Assembly: GCA_030611815.1 (NCBI GenBank)
Contig: JAUWPC010000074.1
Span: forward strand, 1-11,697
From: Desulfobacteraceae bacterium
GTDB taxonomy: Bacteria > Desulfobacterota > DSM-4660 > Desulfatiglandales > Desulfatiglandaceae
DNA: 11,697 bases
Direction of reading: 5' to 3'
The notes beneath the pieces were generated by a model that was not told the origin of the DNA, ran no database searches, and worked only from the letters and a program-made list of their open reading frames with translations. Below are positions 7,352 through 11,697 of this stretch, one piece after another. Positions within the stretch are counted from its first letter, which is position 1, and each line of letters begins with the position of its first letter. Position numbers and translations under genes: made by a program.

Positions 7352-7944
7352 TGCCTTTGGGTTTCTCATTTGTTTTCCCATTTCTTCTTATTATGGCCCT
7401 ATTGCAGGGAGGAGCAGGCCTGCTTGGCAGAGATCTGTGTGGCTGGCGTCCGACCCTGATCCTCGGGCTCATTTCCGCATTTATAGCGGTTACCCCGGTG
7501 GGAGGATTGCCATTGGCCCGCTGGATGATAAGCTTCAATGCAAATTTCAGCATCTCCCTGACGGCGATACTATTTTATAAGGTCACTGAAAGCTCCTTTG
7601 GCGTCAAGCTGTTGGACAAAAATGACCTTTTGACATGCTGGGTATTCTCTTTAACTGCGGGTGTGATACTCTACCCGATGGCATTGGGCCTGGGCAGATT
7701 TGATCCATACCAGGCTGGATGGGGTTTTTCCTGGCTGTTTGTGGTGGTATGTGGTGTCACGATTTTGCTGCTGATCATGAAAAATCGGTTTGCAGTAGTT
7801 CTGATAGCAGCTATATTAGCCCATAACCTGCGTCTGCTCGAATCCACAAATTTCTGGGACTATCTTGTTGATCCATTTATGGTCTTGGTCTCATGTATCG
7901 CCTTGAGCAACCGGTTCTTGCGGAAGCTCAGTAAAAGGCCATAG
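7351..7944 (+). CDS. Unrecognised polytopic inner-membrane protein coupled to the sialidase-like gene
   Basis: I do not recognise the family. The protein is about 197 residues and almost entirely hydrophobic, with roughly six predicted membrane helices (near residues 5-25, 35-52, 60-78, 96-115, 127-144, 148-162 and perhaps 172-187) and a basic tail 'RFLRKLSKRP'. Notable polar patches between helices are 'LLDKNDL' (about 87-93) and 'GLGRFDPYQAG' (about 113-123). The ATG at 7351 shares its A with the TGA of the preceding gene. An in-frame GTG at 7348 is an alternative start. AAGGA at 7336-7340 could serve either. Tight coupling to the sialidase-like gene and the glycosyltransferase downstream suggest a role in envelope glycan handling, but this is inference from position only. 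Confidence 0.75.
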   Translation: MPLGFSFVFPFLLIMALLQGGAGLLGRDLCGWRPTLILGLISAFIAVTPVGGLPLARWMISFNANFSISLTAILFYKVTESSFGVKLLDKNDLLTCWVFSLTAGVILYPMALGLGRFDPYQAGWGFSWLFVVVCGVTILLLIMKNRFAVVLIAAILAHNLRLLESTNFWDYLVDPFMVLVSCIALSNRFLRKLSKRP

Positions 7945-8142
7945 TATCGCCGAAAATCGAGTGGAAAACGGGCGGGAGTTTACTTTTTCGGACGTATCGT
8001 ATAAGTTGAGCGTAACCTTTTTTGGTGGCGATCTCCTTTTAGGTGCGGTTTTAATCCCGCGCGTCGCGGGAGTCGTGCTCTTGAACGGGACTCGTAGATA
8101 CCCGTGGACGTTGAACCGCTCAACCCAGGTTATACATAAATA
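7945..8142. repeat. Intergenic gap with a GC-rich hairpin related to those in the MITE-like element
   Basis: This 198-base gap contains TCCCGCG-CGT-CGCGGGA at 8055-8071, a perfect 7-base stem with a 3-base loop. It has the same design as the hairpins in the element at 6001-6155. Read on the opposite strand its flank GCGGGATTAA matches the flank of the hairpin at 6061, and CGAGTCCCG (complement of 8085-8093) matches the start of the hairpin at 6109. It looks like a decayed, inverted relative. A 60-codon GTG-started frame at 7961-8143 covers the gap but runs through the hairpin and looks accidental. No clear promoter was found. Confidence 0.5.
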
Positions 8143-9135
8143 ATGTCAGAACCAACTCCAAACTCCTGCAGCGGGCCTATGAGCACAACGGCATCCCCTG
8201 AAATTTCTATAATTGTCCCTGTTTATAACGAGGCGCCGAATCTCCAGACCCTTGTTGAAGATACCCTTGAAGTCATGCGTGCCACCGGACGACTCTTCGA
8301 GCTTATCCTTATAGATGACGGAAGCACCGACAACAGCCATGAGCTGCTCCGCACCATTAAAAGCAATACCCCCGAATTGCGTGTCATTTTTCTGCGCCGA
8401 AATTTTGGCCAGAGCGCTGCCATGACCGCCGGGTTCGATTATGCGCGGGGCCACATCGTTGTCACCATGGATGGAGATCTTCAAAATGACCCTCGTAATA
8501 TTCCTCTACTGATTTCAAAATTAGAGGAAGGATATGATCTTGTTAATGGATGGCGCAAAGACCGTCAGGACCCCTTCATTTTAAGACGTCTTCCTTCGAA
8601 GATCGCCAACAGGCTCATAGGGATTGCCACGGGAGTGAGGCTCCACGACTACGGATGCTCCCTCAAGGCCTATACTAACGATTTAGCCAAAAATCTTCTC
8701 CTTTACGGAGAGTTGCACCGCTTTATCCCTGTCCTGGCATGCTTTTACGGGGCACGGATCGGAGAGGTGGTGGTGTCGCATCATCCACGCAGCAGGGGTA
8801 AGAGCAAGTATGGGATCGACCGCACCTATCGGGTCATCCTGGACCTGATACTCATGCTCTTTTTTCAGAAATTTGCAACCAGACCTCTCCAGCTTTTCGG
8901 TCTTAGCGGCGGGCTTCTGTTTGTCGCGGGTTTTGTTATCGAGCTGTATCTTACATGGTTGAAGCTGTGGCATGGAGAGGACATTGGCAGCAGGCCCCTA
9001 CTCCTTTTCGGCGCTTTATTGATAATCACGGGAATCGTATTAGTCGCTATAGGCCTTTGTGCCGAATTGATAATCCGCACCTATTATGAATCTTCCGGCA
9101 AGCGGATCTATACAGTGCGCGAGGTCCTGGAGTGA
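8143..9135 (+). CDS. Family 2 polyprenyl-phosphate glycosyltransferase (ArnC/DPM1-like)
   Basis: 330 residues. The N-terminal GT-A domain (about 20-235) carries 'IIVPVYNE' (23-30), 'LIDDGSTDNS' (56-65), the metal-binding D110-x-D112 in 'MDGDLQNDP', 'NGWRKDRQDP' (135-144), 'HDYGCSLKAY' (168-177) and 'RGKSKYG' (218-224). Two membrane helices follow (about 251-271 and 286-310), then a short tail. This plan fits enzymes that move a sugar from a nucleotide donor to undecaprenyl or dolichyl phosphate on the cytoplasmic face, giving a lipid-linked donor for later glycosylation of LPS, protein or other polymers. The sugar cannot be read from sequence. Start 8143 gives a 19-residue disordered lead; an ATG at 8179 is a plausible alternative and neither has a strong ribosome site. 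The stop overlaps the GTG start of the next gene by 4 bases. Confidence 0.9.
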   Translation: MSEPTPNSCSGPMSTTASPEISIIVPVYNEAPNLQTLVEDTLEVMRATGRLFELILIDDGSTDNSHELLRTIKSNTPELRVIFLRRNFGQSAAMTAGFDYARGHIVVTMDGDLQNDPRNIPLLISKLEEGYDLVNGWRKDRQDPFILRRLPSKIANRLIGIATGVRLHDYGCSLKAYTNDLAKNLLLYGELHRFIPVLACFYGARIGEVVVSHHPRSRGKSKYGIDRTYRVILDLILMLFFQKFATRPLQLFGLSGGLLFVAGFVIELYLTWLKLWHGEDIGSRPLLLFGALLIITGIVLVAIGLCAELIIRTYYESSGKRIYTVREVLE

Positions 9136-10088
9136 GGAAGGATATACGCCGCAAGGCAGGGAACCTGATCAGAATCGGTATCAGCGCAGGACTTCTCATT
9201 TGGCTCTTTTCCCGGTTCGATCTAAGGGGCGTATTAACCTATTTTGAAGACCTGCAGATATCTATCTGGGGCATAGCCTTCTTAATGAGCCTTGTGGCCC
9301 AGGTCCTGAGCAGTATTCGATGGTGGATATTGTCAAACACCTTCTCATTTCCAGGGCGATGGCCCACGTACTTGGGATTCTATTTTGTAGGGATGTTTTT
9401 CAATCTGTTCCTCCCCACCGGTATTGGGGGCGATCTCTTTAAGGTACACTTCCTCTCGCGTGAAAAGGGGAGGAGATTTCTTGCCGCTTTTACTGTAGTG
9501 GGGGATCGTCTCTTCGGACTTATCACCATGTTGCTTATGGGGGCAGCAGCCGTGAAAATATGGCCTGATCTCCTGCCAGAGCCTTTTGCAGGTTTTCTCT
9601 ATATTAGCGCCCTGATTATCTTAGCTGCCCTCTTGGGCCTTCCGTTTTTCCAGAGGGCAATCAAGGGTATCTTGCCTGGCGTTTCCCGGCATCTTGCAGG
9701 CCTGCTTATCCTTTGGCAAAGGCCTAAGAGGCTCCTCTCTGTGCTGGGCCTTTCGTTCTGTCTTCAGGCCTTGGGGATGGGTGCAGTAGCCCTGCTCGGG
9801 GCCGGCATAGGCATCAAGCTCCCGCTCCCCTTTTACTTTGTCAGCCTTCCTTTAGTGGCCCTTATAACACTCATTCCTATCAGCTTTAATGGGATTGGGG
9901 TCAGGGAGGGGGCCTTTATCTATTTCTTTGGCCTCAAAGGGGTAGAGGCAGAACCTGCATTAGGCCTGGGGCTTCTCTTCTTTTCCGTGCAGGTGGCACT
10001 GAGTCTCCTTGGCGGTGTGGCCTATGCTGCCGGTCTTCACCGGAGGTCGATAGTTAGTAAAGGAACTGAAGTGCCTAAAGTGAGCTAA
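9132..10088 (+). CDS. Flippase-like integral membrane protein (YbhN/AglD, LPG-synthase TM family)
   Basis: 318 residues with about eight membrane helices. Family marks are 'SSIRWWIL' (60-67), 'NLFLPTGIGGDLFK' (91-104), 'GDRLFGL' (124-130) and 'ISFNGIGVREGAF' (250-262). Together these match the UPF0104/lysylphosphatidylglycerol-synthase transmembrane family (PF03706-like), without the C-terminal synthetase domain of MprF. Members often sit beside polyprenyl-phosphate glycosyltransferases and are thought to help move or handle lipid-linked sugars. The GTG start overlaps the GT2 stop (GTGA), so the two proteins are probably made in step and may act on the same lipid. The last residues (about 'TEVPKVS') are encoded by a repeat arm at 10067-10102, suggesting the original C-terminus was altered by the repeat. 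Family is solid; activity is not established. Confidence 0.87.
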   Translation: MRKDIRRKAGNLIRIGISAGLLIWLFSRFDLRGVLTYFEDLQISIWGIAFLMSLVAQVLSSIRWWILSNTFSFPGRWPTYLGFYFVGMFFNLFLPTGIGGDLFKVHFLSREKGRRFLAAFTVVGDRLFGLITMLLMGAAAVKIWPDLLPEPFAGFLYISALIILAALLGLPFFQRAIKGILPGVSRHLAGLLILWQRPKRLLSVLGLSFCLQALGMGAVALLGAGIGIKLPLPFYFVSLPLVALITLIPISFNGIGVREGAFIYFFGLKGVEAEPALGLGLLFFSVQVALSLLGGVAYAAGLHRRSIVSKGTEVPKVS

Positions 10089-10284
10089 AGTGCCTAAAGT
10101 TGCAGGCGGAATCTTACATTGTCTAACAGCAAACAGTTTATGAAGGAAATGCACCGCACATTATTGCCAAACTCGTAAAAGGTCAAAAGGGACCCGTTGC
10201 CATCATTCCCTCGAAGGCGAGAACCAAGGAAAACAACCACTTATGGGGGGCTCACATTAGTCACTTCAAACTTTAGGCACTTCA
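10067..10284. repeat. Inverted repeat flanking the gap between the flippase-like gene and lptF
   Basis: TGAAGTGCCTAAAGT at 10067-10081 is repeated exactly in inverted orientation at 10270-10284. A second direct copy of the core, AAGTGCCTAAAGTTG, lies at 10088-10102, and another partial inverted unit (CACTTCAAA) at 10262-10270. The left arm overlaps the end of the flippase-like gene and supplies its stop codon. The right arm ends 4 bases before the lptF ATG. The enclosed 170 bases hold a possible transposase remnant and no clear promoter. Confidence 0.75.
10127..10276 (+). pseudogene. Possible transposase remnant (about 49 codons)
   Basis: An open frame with no start codon runs from just after a TAA at 10124 to a TAG at 10274. 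Its residues include 'YEGNAPHIIAKLVKG' followed by 'GPVAIIPSKARTKENN'. This resembles the conserved stretch of IS4/IS5-type DDE transposases in which 'YDS..I...' is followed by 'VIPxKxNRK'. No other part of a transposase is recognisable and the match is by eye only. It lies exactly between the inverted repeat arms. It could equally be a chance open frame. Confidence 0.3.
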
Positions 10285-10288
10285 AAAA

Positions 10289-11416
10289 ATGACTCTCTAC
10301 AGATATATCATAAACGAAATATGGCCCACTTTTTTGGCGAGCCTGTTCGTTTTTATCTTCATTATGGTGGCGGCGCGAATGCTTTCCATTACCGAATTGA
10401 TCGTAACACGAGGAGTGCGTGTTACACAGGTAATAGGGATGGTCGTCTACCTGTTGCCCGACATCCTGACATTTGCCCTCCCAGCGGTGACCCTCATGTC
10501 CGTGGTGGTAGCCTTTTTACGTCTCTCCGTTGACAGCGAGATTATTGCCCTGAAGTCATCGGGAATTAGCCTTTATCAGATGCTGCCACCTGTGGTAGCG
10601 TTTTCTCTCCTGGTTTTTTTTCTTGGGCTCGTCATAAGTATTTTTGCGGCGCCGTGGGGTAACAGGGCCTTTAAGGATCTCATCTTCAAGATCGCAGAGA
10701 CAAGGGCTGACATAGGAATCAAGGAGCGAGTTTTCTGTGAACCATTTGACAATCTGGTCTTGTATGTGAACAATTTTTCCAGGCGGGAAAGGGTGTTAAA
10801 AGGCGTCTTTGTGGTGGACAGACGAGATAAGGATGTTACAAATACCATTGTGGCTGAGGAAGGCCGGATCATAATGCGGCCCGATGAAAGAATCATTACC
10901 ATCTATTTTGTTAAGGGCACAATATTTGTGGTTGATAAAAATTTGAGCGCTGCTCGAACTATCAAATTCAATACATACGGCTTAAACATTGGCCTCAAAG
11001 ATGTTATGGCCAACCTTAAATCAAGGAGAAAGGCGCCTCATGAGTTGTCAATAGGACACCTGATCGAACAGCTAAAAACGGTCCCAAAAGGGGAGATGCG
11101 ATACAACAGGATGATGAGGGAACTTCTCGAAAAGGGCTCAATACCCTTAGCAGTACTCTTTATGGGAATAATAGGAGTCGCTCTTGGCGCGCAAATACGG
11201 GCCCGGGGACGTTCGGCCGGGATTGGAGTCAGCCTTGCAGTCTTTTCAGCCTATTATATTTGCCTCATGGTCATGAGGAGCATCTGTTCAAGCGGGGGTA
11301 TGTCCCCGGTAATCGGCGTGTGGATTCCGGATGTTTTCTTGATTATTTCTATGATATATTTCCTGCGTCGTGCGTCAAATGAACGGCCTTTCAATTTTTT
11401 GGCCTCCAGTTCGTAG
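10289..11416 (+). CDS. lptF: LPS export ABC transporter permease LptF (YjgP/YjgQ family)
   Basis: 375 residues, normal for the family. LptF and LptG are the membrane subunits of the LptB2FG transporter, which extracts lipopolysaccharide from the inner membrane and passes it to LptC/LptA. Visible: N-terminal helices with 'YRYIINEIWPTFLASL', 'LPAVTLMSVVVAFLRLSVDSEI' type motif around 62-86 (coupling region with 'SEIIALKSSGIS'), a third helix then 'APWGNRAFKDL', a periplasmic beta-jellyroll of about 130-270, and C-terminal helices with 'IPLAVLFMGIIGVALG' around 286-302. The 'PWGNRAF' and 'PFDNLVLYV' segments favour LptF over LptG. No strong ribosome site precedes the ATG, whose leader is a repeat arm. 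The usual partner lptG does not follow; a WecA-like gene does. Confidence 0.88.
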   Translation: MTLYRYIINEIWPTFLASLFVFIFIMVAARMLSITELIVTRGVRVTQVIGMVVYLLPDILTFALPAVTLMSVVVAFLRLSVDSEIIALKSSGISLYQMLPPVVAFSLLVFFLGLVISIFAAPWGNRAFKDLIFKIAETRADIGIKERVFCEPFDNLVLYVNNFSRRERVLKGVFVVDRRDKDVTNTIVAEEGRIIMRPDERIITIYFVKGTIFVVDKNLSAARTIKFNTYGLNIGLKDVMANLKSRRKAPHELSIGHLIEQLKTVPKGEMRYNRMMRELLEKGSIPLAVLFMGIIGVALGAQIRARGRSAGIGVSLAVFSAYYICLMVMRSICSSGGMSPVIGVWIPDVFLIISMIYFLRRASNERPFNFLASSS

Positions 11417-11417
11417 C

Positions 11418-11546
11418 ATGAAGCGCAAAAAAATGGGCAAAAAAAATAGAAGTCTAATCGCACAGGTGGAAAAAATTTCAAATCGCTTGCTCGTGGGTCT
11501 GTTCAGACTTTCGGTGTACGATGAGCCTCTAACCTCTAAACTTTGA
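11418..11546 (+). CDS. Possible small basic protein, 42 residues
   Basis: An ATG one base after the lptF stop opens a 42-codon frame ending in TGA at 11544-11546, three bases before the next gene's ATG. The product begins 'MKRKKMGKKNRSLIAQ', is strongly basic at the N-terminus and moderately hydrophobic around 'LLVGLFRLSVY'. I recognise no family. The tight packing between lptF and the WecA-like gene favours translation, but the last codons fall in a heptad repeat and there is no clear ribosome site, so it may be non-coding spacer. Confidence 0.25.
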   Translation: MKRKKMGKKNRSLIAQVEKISNRLLVGLFRLSVYDEPLTSKL

Positions 11547-11568
11547 ACAATGAACTCTGAACCTGTGA
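11526..11568 (+). repeat. Degenerate heptad tandem repeat over the start of the WecA-like gene
   Basis: Consecutive 7-base units can be read without gaps: CCTCTAA twice (11526-11539), then ACTTTGA, ACAATGA and ACTCTGA (11540-11560), then an 8-base ACCTGTGA. The later units share ACnnTGA. The array contributes both the stop of the small upstream frame and the ATG at 11550, so the first residues of the next protein (MNSEPVN) come from repeat sequence. Confidence 0.7.
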
Positions 11569-11697
11569 ACGCTTATATTTATCTTTCTATTTTCGGGTTG
11601 GGCTGCGCTTTGTCGCTTATACTGACCCCCTTGGCGCGAAGACTCGCAATAAGATCAGGGCAGGTGGCTGTGCCGAAGGATAATAGATGGCACCGCA
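11550..11697 (+). CDS. Undecaprenyl-phosphate sugar-1-phosphate transferase (WecA/MraY family), N-terminal fragment
   Basis: An ATG at 11550 opens a frame of 49 codons that runs off the right edge. It reads a short lead, a membrane helix (about residues 8-26), then 'LTPLARRLAIRSGQVAVPKD' and 'NRWHR'. The pattern helix-TP-x-x-R-x-x-A-x-x-x-G-x-x-x-x-P-x-D-x-R-x-H is the hallmark N-terminus of the WecA/TagO/MraY family. These enzymes start polyprenyl-linked glycan synthesis (O-antigen, common antigen or wall polymers) by moving a sugar-1-phosphate to undecaprenyl phosphate. The catalytic aspartates lie beyond the window. No ribosome site is evident; a GTG at 11565 is an alternative start. The gene is in line with lptF and probably co-transcribed. 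Confidence 0.78.
   Translation, partial: MNSEPVNAYIYLSIFGLGCALSLILTPLARRLAIRSGQVAVPKDNRWHR

Noticed and set aside
7961..8143. 60-codon GTG-started frame in the gap before the GT2 gene
   Set aside because: It reads through a perfect hairpin, has no ribosome site or recognisable family, and its composition looks like translated non-coding DNA.

Overview
The window reads as chromosomal DNA of a Gram-negative, probably anaerobic bacterium. LptF-type LPS export, a tripartite RND pump and an undecaprenyl-phosphate sugar transferase imply a diderm envelope. Rubrerythrin implies oxidative-stress defence of the kind anaerobes use. Protein style and the many short palindromic or heptad repeats between genes resemble Desulfobacterota (former Deltaproteobacteria), but this is an impression from the sequence, not a phylogenetic result.

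Layout. 1-3606 (+): the end of an RND periplasmic adaptor, then a full-length RND inner-membrane permease. 3607-3872: no gene, but a large inverted repeat. 3873-5692 (-): a two-gene unit transcribed leftwards, fabF-type ketoacyl synthase then rubrerythrin, behind a near-consensus sigma70 promoter at 5740-5768. 5693-6181: a divergent intergenic region with a second near-consensus promoter facing right (5907-5935) and a 155-bp MITE-like element with 19-bp terminal inverted repeats and three small GC-rich hairpins. 6182-7944 (+): a membrane-anchored sialidase-like BNR protein translationally coupled to an unrecognised polytopic membrane protein. 7945-8142: a gap holding another copy of the GC-rich hairpin. 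8143-10088 (+): a polyprenyl-phosphate glycosyltransferase (GT2, ArnC/DPM-like) overlapping a flippase-like membrane protein (YbhN/AglD family). 10089-10288: an inverted repeat flanking a possible transposase remnant. 10289-11416: lptF. 11418-11546: a doubtful small ORF. 11550-end: the start of a WecA/MraY-family sugar-1-phosphate transferase that none of the longer ORFs reveals.

How they work together. The right half (6182 to the end) is an envelope glycan/lipid neighbourhood: a lipid-linked sugar donor (GT2), a putative polyprenyl-type membrane partner, an extracytoplasmic glycosidase-like protein, LPS export and the start of a polyprenyl-linked glycan transferase. Several gene borders are built from short tandem or inverted repeats, which even supply start codons and terminal residues (RND permease N-terminus, flippase C-terminus, lptF leader, WecA-like N-terminus). 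The most unusual material is this repeat landscape and the uncharacterised sialidase-like/membrane protein/GT2/flippase cassette. No CRISPR array, tRNA, rRNA or intact transposase was seen.
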